Counted from the first letter of the stretch, positions 34,104 to 46,583 are shown. The stretch is 64,000 bases of DNA from Hormiphora californensis (GCA_020137815.1 CM035353.1:8029298-8093297), one strand, 5' to 3'. Program-made: numbers and translations. The notes: a model not told the origin generated them from the letters alone.

Positions 34104-37100
34104 TCATTTAAAGTTTTCAAGTCCAGGCATTATTGATGCGATATTATTTAACATCTTGATTTGGTTTTCCTCTGGGATAACCTGAAATGAAAGAAAGGGT
34201 ACAAGTTGGTAATTAGCCCCATAGATATCTGTATCGTGGACCCATGTAATGGCATGTTCTACATAGGGCGGCGAGAGGCAAGATAATAACACAAACCTGA
34301 AGTTGGTCAACATGATTTGTAAGGTAAAGAAGGGGAGCTGTAGCGCACACCAGACAGTCCAGCATGTCATTCATTAACCGGGGTACTGTTAGATCAGTCG
34401 GCTCACCAGTCTCTAATGCCTGATGGGATTGGAAAAGTTTTAGATCTACTGATAGACTACGATCCACAGAAATTGGACCATCCTTCTGGACTGATTGACT
34501 AGTCTACCTGGTACCTTCCCTGCCAGTTGCCACTCGGCACTCACTGAGTCCCAGTGAGTCTCACTGATGAGTCTCAGTGGGACTCTCACTGAGTCTCAGA
34601 AAGAGCGGGTAAACGCGCGCGAGAGTGTAAGACATTGCGCGAGATAGTCAAGAAAAACTGTCTCGCGCCCTACGTCTTTATTCCCATGTTTACTTCTTTT
34701 GTGGGCAGTTTTACCTCTGAGGCTATTTCTCCCATTTTGGCGAAGGAATCGCCCAACAGCTTCATATGAGCAGCCAGATCCAGGGCCTCAGGTGGTGTAT
34801 CAGGAGCCGGTGCTGCAATACCCTTCCTCTTTTTAGATGTCTTTAATCCAGCCTGAAATATAAAAGAATGAGAATCAGTGTTTCGGGGGCTGACATAGAC
34901 TGGCTTGAAACCTCTCAAAACAATACCTTAATATTTTCCTCTTCTTCCTTGTTTCTCCAGTAATCCTTGTCAGTATCTCCTAACTGGGCCCACATACTGG
35001 CCAACTTGGCTGTAATACCACTATCAAGAAGGCCTGGGAAAGATTATAATAATCTGCATGGTGTGTCAGATCTCCTGATCAAATGACATTCATGATATCT
35101 CCCCTGAAAATAGTTCTAACCTGGGTTTTCCTCAGCAACTTTGTCCCTGGTTTCTTCTGAGAAGAGAGAGTAAGCAGTGATTGAAGGTTTCTTGGGCTCT
35201 CTCTTCTTCCTTACTCTCTTCTCCTTTTTCTCTCGCTTCTGTTTCTTCTGAGATAGTTGGAAGTTTGAAAATTTAAGGATTTATCGGAAATGTGGTTTAT
35301 TGCTTGAACCAACACCATACATAATTCCTAACCTCGGTTTTAATAGGTTTTGGTTTGAGAGTTAACTTCCTCCGTTTCTCAATGGCTGCTATTTGTTCTG
35401 GTTCCCGATCAGGGGCCTGCCCCTCCTCCATCACTTCCTCCAAGATGACCGCCTTTTGAGGGGTGTCACCCGTGCCACCCGTAGTTATCACCTCTTCCTG
35501 GACTGTCACCATCTGATCCTCGGGAATCGGCACCGAGGACAACTGGGGAGGGAGATGGGGGTGTCAGTGGGAGAAAACTGGGGGAAGATGGGGGTGTCAG
35601 TGGGGAGATAACTGGGGGATATGGGGTGTCAGTGGGGGAAATCACTGGGGGGGGGGGGGTGTCAGTGGGAGATAACTGGAGGAGATGGGGTGTCAGTGGG
35701 GGAGATAACTGGGGGGAGATGGGGGTGTCAATGGGAGATAACTGGAGGAGATGGGGTGTCAGTGGGAGATAACTGGGGGGAGATGGGGGTGTCAGTGGGA
35801 GATAACTGGAGGAGATGGGGTGTCAGTGGGGAGATAACTGGAGGAGATGGGGTGTCAGTGGGAGATAACTGGGGGGAAATGGGGGTGTCAGTGGGAGATA
35901 ACTGGGGGAGATGGGGGTGTCAGTGGGGAGATAACTGGGGGATATGGGGTGTCAGTGGGGGAAATCACTGGGGGGGGGGTGTCAGTGGGAGATAACTGGA
36001 GGAGATGGGGTGTCAGTGGGGGAGATAACTGGGGGGAGATGGGGGTGTCAATGGGAGATAACTGGAGGAGATGGGGTGTCAGTGGGAGATAACTGGGGGG
36101 AGATGGGGGGTGTCAGTGGGAGATAACTGGAGGAGATGGGGTGTCAGGTGGGAGATAACTGGAGGAGATGGGGTGTCAGTGGGAGATAACTGGGGGGAAA
36201 TGGGGGTGTCAGTGGGAGATAACTGGGGGAGATGGGGGTGTCAGTGGGAGATAACTGGGGGGATATGGGGTGTCAGTGGGAGATAACTGGGGGGGGGGGG
36301 GGAGAGATGGGGTCAGTGGGAGATAACTGGGGGGAGATGGGGGTTGTCAGTGGGAGATAACTGGGGGGGAGATGGGGTGTCCAGTGGGAGATATAACTGG
36401 GGGAGATGGGGGTTGTCAATGGGAGATTAACTGGAGGAGATGGGTGTCAGTGGGAGATAACTGGGGGAGGAGATGGGGGGTGTCAGTGGAGACTACCTGG
36501 GGAGATGGGGTTGTCAGTGGGAGAGATAACTGGGGAGATGGGGGTGTTCAGTGGGAGATAACTGGGGGAGATGGGCGGGTGGTCAGTGGGGGAATAACTG
36601 GGGGAGCTACTGGGGGAAGATGGGGGGTGTCAGTGGAGATAACTGGGGGAGATGGGGTGTCAGTGGGGGAGATAACTGGAGGACGATGGGGTGTCAGTGG
36701 GAGATAACTGGGGGGGAAATGGGGGTTGTCAGTGGGAGATAACTGGGGGAGATGGGGGTGTCAGTGGGAGATAACCTGGGGGATATGGGGTTGTCGGTGT
36801 CAGTGGAGATTTAACTGGGGGGGGGGAAGATGGGGGTCAGTGGGAGATAACTGGGGAGATGGGGGTGTCAGGGGAGATAACTGGGGAGGGAGATGGGGGT
36901 TGTCAGTGGGAGGATAACTGGGGGGAGATGGGGGTGTTCAGTGGGAGATAACTGGGGGGAGATGGGTGGTGTCAGTGGGAGAGAACTGGGGGGAGATGGG
37001 GTGTCAGTGGGAGATTTAACTGGGGGGAGATGGGGTGTCAGTCGGAGATAACTAGGGGAGATGGGGGTGTCAGTGGGAGATAACTGGGGGAGATGGGGTG

Positions 37101-37553
37101 TCAGTGGGAGATAACTGGGGGGAGATGGGGGTGTCAGTGGGAGATAACTGGGGGAGATGGGGTGTCAGTGGGAGATAACTGGGGGAGATGGGGGTGTCAA
37201 TGGGAGATAACTGGGGGGAGATGGGGTGTCAGTGGGAGATAACTGGGGGGAGGGGGAGATAACTAGGGGAGATGGGGTGTCAGTGGGAGATACCTGGGGG
37301 AGATGGGGTGTCAGTGGGAGATAACTGGGGGGAGATGGGGGTGTCAATGGGAGATAACTGGGGGAGATGGGGTGTCAGTGGGGTATATTACATTAGATAG
37401 AAGATTCAGAAGTCAACTGTCCAGTAATCACAGTTTACACGGTGGGGGGGTTGCCATGGTTACCATTTGTAACCATAGTAACCCACCCTCACTATTTACC
37501 TCTTCCACAACGACATTATCATCCTTCCTATCAAAGAGACTCCGTCCTTCCAT
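34104..37553 (-). CDS. HMGXB4: HMGXB4, HMG-box protein
   Basis: Seven exons join in frame: 37553-37500, 35542-35333, 35247-35121, 35033-34927, 34852-34715, 34503-34297 and 34181-34104 (306 aa). Exon 1 gives MEGRSLFDRKDDNVVVEE. An acidic region follows, then a Lys/Arg-rich lead-in to one HMG box (roughly residues 104-165: KKPSITAYSLFSEETRDKV, AKLASMWAQLGDTDKDYW). The C-terminal part carries the diagnostic HMGXB4 segments LDLAAHMKLLGDSF (~190), LMNDMLDCLVCATAPLLYLT and NNIASIMPGL at the very end. In vertebrates this protein is a nuclear chromatin-associated factor; its role here is inferred by homology. It is about half the human length, mainly because the linkers are short. The stop is 185 bp upstream of the EED start, on the same strand. 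Confidence 0.9.
35545..37385. repeat. ~31-bp minisatellite filling HMGXB4 intron 1
   Basis: Close to sixty copies of a unit built from GATGGGGTGTCAGTGGGAGA and TAACTGGGGGA run from just beyond exon 2 almost to exon 1. The (G)n part varies in length. Gly/Trp/Asp-rich frames over it are artefacts. Confidence 0.96.
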
Positions 37554-37796
37554 GCTTTCTAATTGAATGCTTTCTAATTGAATATACCAAACAATACAAT
37601 AACTTGCCAAGCTAGACTGTGTTTCGGGCCCCCAAATGTAAAGGGAGGGTTAGATCATAACAAACACTATTTGTTATGATCAACAGAATGGAGCACTGTT
37701 AGGAATGGTACTAACAAAAGCAATAACAAAACCACTAAAAAGTACACTAACACTGTACTAGTACAGTGTAGTAGTAGCAGCGGCAGAGCAAAGTTA

Positions 37797-38372
37797 AAAT
37801 ACGGGTGCCTTCCATAGTTAACAATTCATCGATTTTGTTAAAATCTGGGTGCCTTTCGTTGCTAACAATTCGTAGTTTTAGCACGCCCGACGGGTTAGGG
37901 CTATCCGTTAGGGTCTCGTTAGGGTTTGGTTTGGGGTTATCGGTTAGGGCTATCGAGTATCGATTCTCTTCCAGTTACGGTTTAGTTTACTCAAATTGGC
38001 CATGTGGTTGCGTGGCTATAGCCGTTTGAAAAAAGTCGGTCTAAGTGTAAAGTCGGATTTTTTGAAGATGTCACCCCCCTGGGTGGCACACGAGAATTAT
38101 TTGCACGTCGGAAACTTGTCGGAAGCATGTTTTGGCTCTCACGCCTTTGTTTCTTGACCAATTTCGTCAAACCAAAGTTTTACGGACTCACAAAGTTATG
38201 CTCTTTCCGCTGATATGCGGTTTTTTGCCGAAAAGTGAGAGCAAGTGGGGGCTGTCACGTGCAAATACGACGCCACGCGTGAAAAGGGGGGTGACAACTT
38301 CAAAAAATCCGACTTTACTCTTTTGGTAGCGCACACCTGTAAACAGGCCGCAAGGCACCCAGATTATAATCG
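37797..38372. mobile_element. Family D repeat with TTAGGG-like block, interrupted by MITE B
   Basis: It begins around ATCTGGGTGCCTTTCGTTGC and carries degenerate GTTAGGG units (37895-37955). It ends AAGGCACCCAGATTATAAT. Relative to the 47.45-48.1 kb copy, it is split by the MITE at 38048-38317. Confidence 0.75.
38048..38317. mobile_element. MITE family B copy inserted in family D
   Basis: TA-flanked AAGTCGGATTTTTTGAAGAT and complement, with CACCCCCC/GGGGGGTG. The corresponding point at 47650 reads AAGTATACTTTTTGGCAGCG without it. Confidence 0.88.
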
Positions 38373-38769
38373 TGCCCTGCCTTATCCCGCGCTGCAAGGA
38401 CGGCGCTCGTGGGTGTGAGGTGTCCGGGTGTCCGCAGACACCCAGACCAAAAAAACGGAGAGAGAAAAGAAGAAAAAATGGAAAAAAACAACAAGAATTT
38501 GAAAAAAAAATTTTTGGGGGGAGAGCGCTCCCGTATTGAAACCTTGGTTCCGAGAGCTGTACTCGGATGTACATGATGGATGCGCTCTCTGGCGCCAAAA
38601 TAACTCTGTGCTATTTTCCGTACGACTGCTTCTTGCTAGCTTCGTTTCAAGATTCAAGATTCAAGATTAAAACAGAATTTATAATGTCAATAAAATCAAC
38701 GTCCGCTCATACACTATACGAGCCTCGATATGCACAATGCAGTTTGCACTAACATATAACCAGGCCCGG

Positions 38770-40749
38770 TAATAATAATATTACTAGTTACCTTAAGCGG
38801 AGTATAGCAATTAGGTAACGAGAAATATGTAAGTACATTAGGTACTGTCCGAATCATCAAGTCAATCAATACATTACATAATAACAGTTGGTTTTCTTAC
38901 ACATTGATTAATGATTGGGTGCCACACGAATAATAATAGTAATGAGAAAACACAGTTAGACAAGCCATCATTATAACACTGTTTCTGATATGGATTAAGC
39001 AGTGAAGTAAAGGGACCTAAAGACCGATGTGAATTTAGGTTGGAGTAAAGGAACCCAGGAATGATGTCGCAAAGGGGGGGGGGGAAGGACCCAGGACTCA
39101 TGCTGGAACTGATGGGAAGTAGGCTGAAGTGAAAGGACCCGGAAAAACCGATGGGAAATAATGTTGGAGTAAAAGGACCCAGTACAGATATTACAATGCA
39201 GTTACTGTCCGTATGCTTTATAGAAGAGGTGTGTCTTCAGTGCTGTTTTGAATGATGATAGGGATTTGGAGTCACGAATCCCTCGTGGTAATTCATTCCA
39301 CATTTTTGGAGCTGCAACACTGAACGCCCCTTTGGTGCTCTCGTAGTGAAACTCACTTCTCCGTATTTCCTTGAGGGTTGTATCATCGTTATCAATCCTG
39401 AGTGACTGAACTTTCTGAGGTCGCTTCATTAACATTTCAGCCATGTAGGGGGGTGATTTTCCATGGATGGTTTTATATACCAGTAAGCAAATTTTATACT
39501 CTATTCTTTGTCTTACAGGTAAGAAATGTGATTTCATTCTCAGTTTTGTCACACCGCGTCTGCCTCTCTTGCCATATATAAATCGTGTCGCAGCGTTTTG
39601 GATCTTTTGGAGTCTCTTTAGATCACTATCTTTCATAGAAGAAAACAGGGAATTGCAGTAATCTATACGACTATGGATGAGAGTTGTCACCAGCTTCGTT
39701 TTCTGCATCTTGTTGAGTTTCCCAGCAATCCTCCACATTTGCACAAGTTGAAAGTTACATGCTTGAACAACTTTAGTAACGTGATCGGACATGGATAGGG
39801 TACTGTCGAATATCACGCCCAAGTTTCTTGCAGATGGAGCGACCGTCGTTTCCTCCTCTTCTGGATCAATTTGAATAGTCTCAGTTTCTGCTGCTTTGCT
39901 CCATTTACTCTTCAAGATGAGCACTTCTGTTTTGTCAGGATTTAGTTTCAACATATTGTGTGCCATCCACACCCTTATATGTGCCACACGTTTCTGTAAC
40001 CTATCAATGACATCAGCGATGGAGTCTGGTTGAAAGGAGATGTGAAGCTGAGAGTCATCAGCGTACATGTGGAGGCTGAGACCATATAGAGCAGCAATCT
40101 TTTCTAAATCCTTCGTATACAAGATAAACAGAAGTGGTCCCAGTATGGACCCTTGGGGAACGCCAATCTCGATCTGATTGGGACTGGACTCAATAGTTCC
40201 TATCTTAACCTTGGCAGATCGTCCAGATAGGTAGGACTTTATCCACTTGAGAACCCGGCCTCCCATTCGATATTCAGTCTCAAGTCGATGTAATAGTTTG
40301 GAATGAGAAATCGTGTCGAAGGCGGCAGATAGGTCCAACAAGACTAAGATAACCTGAGACTTTTTGTCTATCTGCATGAGGATGTCATTGACAATCTTCA
40401 CAGTGGCAGTTTCGCAGCTATGGTTAGTTCTGTAAGCAGATTGGAACTTAGCAAATAGATCATGTTTCTCTATATGTCCTATCAACTGGTCTGCCACACA
40501 TTTCTCTATCACTTTCGAGAGGAAAGATAAGTTTGAGATGGGTCTGTTTCTTTGGTAGAGTTGGTCGAGGGGAGTGTCGATATAGGAGGGCGAATTGGCA
40601 TGGAAAATTCGCACATCCATATGAGCCAGCTGCATTTTTCGCCACATGTCAAGTGCGACCACGTCCATCCTTGCACCAGGGGCTGTGTTTGCCGAAGGGT
40701 GAAAGTGGATGCCGTCCGGACAAGGGAGAAGTAGCTTCTCTGTTTCCAC
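38770..40749 (-). mobile_element. LINE RT copy fused to a foreign N-terminal segment
   Basis: The 515-aa frame at 40749-39202 starts with LLLPCPDGIHFHPSANTAPG and AHMDVRIFHANSPSYID, then switches at about residue 67 (near 40548) to standard L2/CR1-type reverse transcriptase (RPISNLSFLSKVIEKC, DLSAAFDTISH, GVPQGSILGPLLFILY, MYADDSQLHI). The first ~66 residues are not part of the usual LINE ORF; ARxDV...DVRxFxxxSPSY segments occur, as I recall, in other invertebrate retroelement-like proteins. The endonuclease is absent. The 3' end lies near GTAATAATAATATTAC (~38770). Confidence 0.85.
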
Positions 40750-41238
40750 ACCTTTGATTTGATTTTAAACTAATTTGCAACATATACAGGAAAAGTAGCA
40801 CACATAAAAATATAAATATATATAAGTCCCTGTATATAGAGCAGATTAGGGGCAGGTCTAATTAGACGCTTACGCCGCAGAGTCACACTAAATCAATTTA
40901 TAGGGTGATGTAGATAATAAATTAGTTAATAAATTAGAGGTATTGATTTATTTAATTTTATTTTTGTGTATTTTAGATTATTTTGTCCTGTCGGTGAGTC
41001 ACGTCATATAGTCATGCTGGAGAGAGTGTTTTAGGAAGTAGAAAGAGTGCAGGAGGGAGAGATATATTAGAGAGGTTTTGAGAGAAGGGGAGAATGAGGG
41101 AGAGAGAGAGAGAGAGAGAGAGCGAGAGTGAGGGAGGGAGAGAGAAAGAGAGTGCAGCAAAGTGCTTCACAGCTGTACTTTCCTTAAATCTAGGATTAGA
41201 GGGCTAGTAATAGAGATACAGCTGTAGTAGAAGATATT
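40750..41238. other. Short gap between LINE copies, with GA tract
   Basis: AT-rich sequence with a (GA)n tract around 41098-41150. It probably includes the 3' UTR of the LINE at 41239-43515. Confidence 0.45.
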
Positions 41239-43515
41239 TTATGTTACTCCATGTTCTAGCATGTGGTTCTTGAGTTTAATGGAAAAAAGTGAAGGGTTGC
41301 ATATTTCTCTTAGAGACAGTGGAAGTAAATTCCAGGCCAAATGTGTTCTGTAGAAAAATGACTGCTCAAATGACTCAAGTCTTGCCCTCTCGGTACAAAC
41401 AATATGAAGGTCATCTCTCTCACTCTGGAATCTCGTTGTTCTAGTAAAATCGGATTGTCTGTCATACATGTGTAGGTATGCAGGTAGTTGCAGAGGAATG
41501 TGAGAATAAACTATTTTGTGCAGAAGAGATATATCGGTGTAAAGGAATTTGAGGGACATCGGAAGTAGTTTCAGTTCACATAATTTCTCTCTATATTCAG
41601 TGTCAGTGTAGCTAGCATATTGTTCATTAAGAATAAATTTCACAGCCCTTTTTTGTATCTTTTCAAACTTACTGAGACCATTATCACTTGAAGGTCTCCA
41701 GATTGGTGAACAGTGTTCAAAAAGTGACCTAACTATAGCTATGTAAAGAGTTCTTTTAGCTTGTGTCTGACAGACCATATTACAGTGCCGTTTGATCAGA
41801 CCTAGTTTTTGTGAAGATTTTGATACAACAGATTCGATGTGATCAGTGTAGCTTAGTTTGGCCGTCATAATCACCCCCAGATCCGTTTCTGACGATGTAC
41901 ACTCTAGTTCTACTCCCCCCAATAAGTATCTAATATCTATAACATCACGTTTACATGTACTACGTATTACTTTACATTTAGAGGGATGAAACTTCATTTT
42001 ATTTGCAGTGCTCCACGCTTCTAAATTATCTATATCTAACTGCAGACTGTCGTTTTGACATCTAATTTCCCGCCAAATCTTGAGGTCATCGGCATATAAT
42101 TTTATTTGGGTACCATCTCCTACACTATCAACAATATCGTTTATAAATAGGACAAATAGTAGGGGGCCTAGAATAGAACCCTGAGGTACACCAGATGTTA
42201 CAGGAGTCCAATCTGAGAATGTGCCATCTACCATTACACGCTGTCTTCGATTTTGGAGATAAATTTTTATAAAGTTTAGCAGCTTACCGTCTATATCAAA
42301 TTGGTTCTTAAGTTTTTCTAATATTAAGTCATGGGAGACACTATCGAAAGCCTTAGAGAAGTCAAAATAAACTATATCAGTTTGGAGATGATTGTTTAGA
42401 TTATAGGCAAGTTGACTAGAAAATTCAATAAGCTGTGTGTTACATGATTTATGAGGAACAAAGCCATGTTGATGTATTGTTATTTTGTCTTTGCATTGAG
42501 AGTAGAGCTTGTCCCTGACTAAATTTTCAAAGACTTTCATAACTAAACATGTGAGAGATATGGGCCTATAATTCCTAACATCGTTCTTGGCACACTTTTT
42601 GTGTATAGGGACAACATTTGCATCTTTCCATTCGGCAGGGATAACGCCAGCGTGGAAACAGCTATTAAAAAGTAAGGAAAGTGGTTTACTAAGAGAAAAT
42701 CTGCATTTCTTTAAGACAATACCCTCTATATTATCTGGACCAGTGGCTTTAGTTGGATCTAAATTTTTGAGCACTTTAAAAACATCACTTTCCATAAAAT
42801 AAGTGTCATTACAGTCCGAAAGATTATTTCTACTATAATTAACGTGAGTTTTGTAATCACTGCTACCCGAGAACTGTTGACTAAAAAAGTAATTAAACAT
42901 GTTACATTTATCTTCTGAATTGGTGGATGTGGTATTTTCGTTATGTAGAACGTCAGGGATTCTAGTACTATGTGATAGAGATCCAATGTGTTTGTACAAC
43001 TTTTTAGACACAGAGTTTCCAGAGCCTTCGCAAGTGAAATAACTTGCCATTTTATTTTTAACCATTTCCCTATATGACACTTCAAGTTTTAGGAAAAAGT
43101 CTTTAAGAGCAGGATCTGACCCAGAGCTATTAGCTGACTTTCTTGCTCTATCGAGTCTATTTTTTAGATTTTTCAGCTCACTGTCATACCATGGGGGTTT
43201 ATCCCCAACTTTAACGAGAACCATAGGAATATGTTTTCTAAGAATTATGTCCAGTTTTGATTTAAAGATGTCTAGCTTTTCTTTAATTGTACGGTTTCTA
43301 AAAATAGGCCCCCAGTCAACTTTACCTAATTCATTATTTATGCTGTTCCAGTCCGCCTTCTTGTAACAAAATTTTCTCACTTTCGTGACAGACTTGGGTT
43401 TCTTGATCAGGGAGATATCAGCTGTTAACGTGAAATGATCAGAAGAAGTAAGGCCCGCATGAGGCCCCTCGGAAATGTTCAAGTCGTGCACAATCAAGTC
43501 ACGCCCACCAATCAC
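41239..43515 (-). mobile_element. 5'-truncated LINE related to the 1007-aa copy
   Basis: The 758-aa frame lacks most of the endonuclease. It enters at the last endonuclease motif (SSDHFTLTADI) and continues through the complete RT (YRPISLTCLVMKVFENLV, FDFSKAFDSVSHD, SGVPQGSILGPLLFVLF, LYADDLKIW). Motif spacing and sequence are very close to the ORF at 17108-20131. The 5' end coincides with the hairpin at 43487-43582, which supplies the first few codons. Confidence 0.92.
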
Positions 43516-43582
43516 AGCTCAGAACGCGCGAAGCACCCCGCGCGTTCTGAGCTGTGATTGGTGGGTGTGACTTGATTGTGCA
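43487..43582. repeat. Perfect-arm hairpin at the LINE 5' boundary
   Basis: GCACAATCAAGTCACGCCCA and CCAATCACAGCTCAGAACGC form a ~43-bp arm, repeated in reverse complement with about one mismatch and a loop of ~8 bases. A (CAT)n and an (ATA)n microsatellite follow at 43582-43653. Confidence 0.9.
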
Positions 43583-43617
43583 TCATCATCATCATCATCA
43601 TCATCATCATACAAATA

Positions 43618-43619
43618 TT

Positions 43620-43653
<34 letters not shown>

Positions 43654-46440
43654 TATACATTTGATATACCGCTTTTATGCGTTATAAATGGAGGAAACAA
43701 CTAAAGAACCTAATGGCTAGTGTTGTATGAACATCTCTCCACCGCGACTAAAGCGGTCGTCTTGGAATAATAGAATAAAAAGCTATGCTTAGATAATGGC
43801 CAGAGATAATAAATTAAAGTTAGATTAGTTAAATATAGAAAATTGTTTAAAAAACAGTTAGAAACAGTTAGAAACACACACATACGCACTACTGTCTAGC
43901 TGTAAAACCTAGAAGATCTTAACTAAACAGAACCTAGTCCTCCACACTCTATGCGACAGGCTGATTCAGAAACACTCGAATGAAATCCGTAACACACATA
44001 CAAACAGAATTCGAAACTCGTTCTCAACCCATGCTCAGTAAATGGAAAAATTAATATAAATACAATTTCATTCTGAATTTCATTACTCATACACCACACA
44101 CAGTGATACAGAAACAACTCCATGTCATAAATAAACAAGAGCTCCAAAAGTAAAGTCTCAGTCTCAACTCAGTCTCAACTCAGTCTCAACTCAGAAACAC
44201 GAGTTCTTAATACAGCATTGGAGATATACTTTGAAAGTCACACGTCATGAGGAAGAAAACTCATGTTACAATTAAACCTCTCAATTCAAGAAAAGTCACA
44301 CGTCATGAGGTTGAAAACTCATGTTACAATTTAACCTCTCAATTCAAGAAAACATACTATGAGGTAGAAAACTCAAGTTAAAAGTTCGAAAACAATCACT
44401 CGTACGCTAGTCTAAAAAGATGAGTCTTTAATCTAGTTTTAAACATTTCCACAGTTGATGATTCACGGATGCCTCTAGGAAGTCCATTCCAGAGCTTTGG
44501 GGCACTTATGCTGAATGCAGCACTGGTTTGACGGTACTTAGAAGAGAAGGATCTTTCGAGAAGTGTCAGATCATTATCGTTTCGAAGGTTGCGTCCAGTC
44601 TGTGTCCTCGGTGTGATGAGATCTTGCAGATATAGAGGTGCTAATCCATTGATGCACTTGTAGGTCAATAGCAATATCTTGAAGTCAATTCTAGCGTTCA
44701 CTGGAAGGAAGTGCAGTTCTCTCCTCAGTTTCGTTACACCTCGACGTCTCCTGTGGTTGTTGATGAACCTGACAGCGCTGTTCTGGACTTTCTGTAGACG
44801 GTTTATATCTTTTTTCGAGGCTTGCTTCAGTAGGGCGTTTCCGTAGTCCAAGCGAGAATGGATCAGGGTGTGGACCAACTGGATCTTTGTCTGTCGATTT
44901 AGCCTGTTTCCGATTCTCCACAGGTTTGAAAGCTGGGCCCAGCAAGAGCGGACAGTCCTGGAAATGTGTTCAGTCATTGACAGCTTGGAGTCAAACCAAA
45001 TCCCTAGGTTTCTTGCTGTTTCTGCTACTGTGAAGTCTTCTTCGTCAGGATCTAAACATAACGTTTCTGGAATGGATGACTTGTCCGCCTTGTTGGTCAG
45101 CACTAGAACTTCAGTCTTTGAAGGGTTTAACTTTAAAAAGTTCTCTCCCATCCACCATTGAATGTGTTTGAAACATCGCTGGAGTCGTCTGAACACGTCA
45201 TCTGTGTTGTTTTCATCAAAGCTCACATAAATTTGCGTGTCATCAGCGAAAAGGTGAATGTTGAGATCGTAGACACGAGCAATGTCTTGAAGATCCCTGG
45301 TGTATAGCACAAAGAGAACGGGTCCCAATATACTGCCCTGGGGAACTCCAATTTCAACCTCCAGAGTATCAGATCGGTTGTTCTCAAGTAGTACAGATGT
45401 TGATCTACTTTGTAGGTAAGATTGAAACCATTTCAAAGCGTTGCCAGAGATCCCATACTGATCCTCTAACTTCATCAGGAGTCGGCTGTGTTTCACAGTA
45501 TCAAAAGCAGCACTGAGGTCGAGTAGCAAAAGGATAGTCTTTGATTTGGAGTCCAACAGAACTAACAGATCGTTCACAATCTTCAGGGTGGCTGTTTCAC
45601 AGGAATGAAATTTGCGATAGGCTGACTGATGAGAGGGAAACAAGCCATTATCTTCGAGGTAGTCCACGAGCTGGATACTGACTGCCTTCTCCACTACCTT
45701 GGAGATGAACGACAGATTGCTTACAGGGCGATAACTTGATAGGTCCTCAGGGTCTAGCTCCTTTCCCTTGAAAGATGGTCTGATTATTGCCTCTTTGAAT
45801 GACTGCGGGAAGATACCGGTGAGGAGACTATCATTCACGATCTTGGAGATTGTAGGAAGTAATTCTGGTAGACACTCCATGATTAGGGATGTTGGCATCG
45901 GGTCAAGCTGGCAGTGCTTCCTGTTCATTTCCCTGATCATCTTTAGAAGTTCTTCATCAGATACTGGAGAAAAGGCAGTGAACTTTGTTGTTGGTTTGTC
46001 TGGCTGAGGGGTGACTGCAGGGGGTGGAATGGATTGAGACTCTATCTGTTGGTAGATCTTGGTCACTTTTGATTTGAAGTACTCGTTGAATTCAGGTGCA
46101 AGCTGGCTTGGTTCTTTATCAGATGGTAGAGTCGTTGGAGATTTTTCAATTCCAAGAAGTCCGTTGACCACAGAGTACATCCCTTTTGCATTGCCCTGCA
46201 GTCGTTTAAACTCAGCTTGGTAGTACTTGGATCTTGCATCCTCGAGGGTTTTTACAGAAACTTTGCTTGCTTCTTTCCATTCAATGTAGACTGATGTAAG
46301 AACCCTGGCGTTGCACGATTTCAGTAGTCGCGACTTCCATCTCCTCTCTTTAGCTCGGCGGATTCGTCTCACTCTCAGGCAGGTGACATTTTTCATCCAT
46401 CTTGGGACAGTTCTTATCTTCACCTTCTACTGCTAGAAGA
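43618..46440 (-). mobile_element. LINE (L2/CR1-like), endonuclease missing, RT intact
   Basis: The frame 46423-44396 (675 aa) has a basic N-terminal linker, then the full RT: YRPVSNLSFISKVVEKAV, LDLSAAFDTVKH, GVPQGSILGPVLFVLYT and LFADDTQIYVSF (FADD variant). The C-terminal region ends PKLWNGLPRGIRES. The 3' UTR runs to GCATAAAAGCGGTATATCAA and an (ATT)n tail at ~43619-43653, the same 3' design as the LINE at 8.6-10.1 kb. It is truncated at the 5' end. Confidence 0.92.
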
Positions 46441-46548
46441 GCACTTACATATATGCTAAATCACACACAGGCAAAACTAACGACTTTCTAAAGCGGTGAA
46501 GCCTACTTCGAATCGCTCGGTAACACATACAACTTGTGTATAGGCCCA

Positions 46549-46583
46549 GGCCATGACTTGAACATTTCCGAGGGGCCTCATAC
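46549..46583 (+). repeat. 35-bp LINE endonuclease fragment
   Basis: ACTTGAACATTTCCGAGGGG and CCTCAT match, in the opposite sense, 43458-43485 at the 5' edge of the LINE copy there. Both sites lie next to palindromic elements. Confidence 0.6.

Noticed and set aside
35621-36917. Series of Gly/Trp/Asp repeat ORFs
   Set aside because: By-products of the 31-bp minisatellite inside HMGXB4 intron 1.
37895-37955. Real telomere or telomere-proximal end
   Set aside because: The TTAGGG-like units are degenerate, short and part of a dispersed element surrounded by genes.
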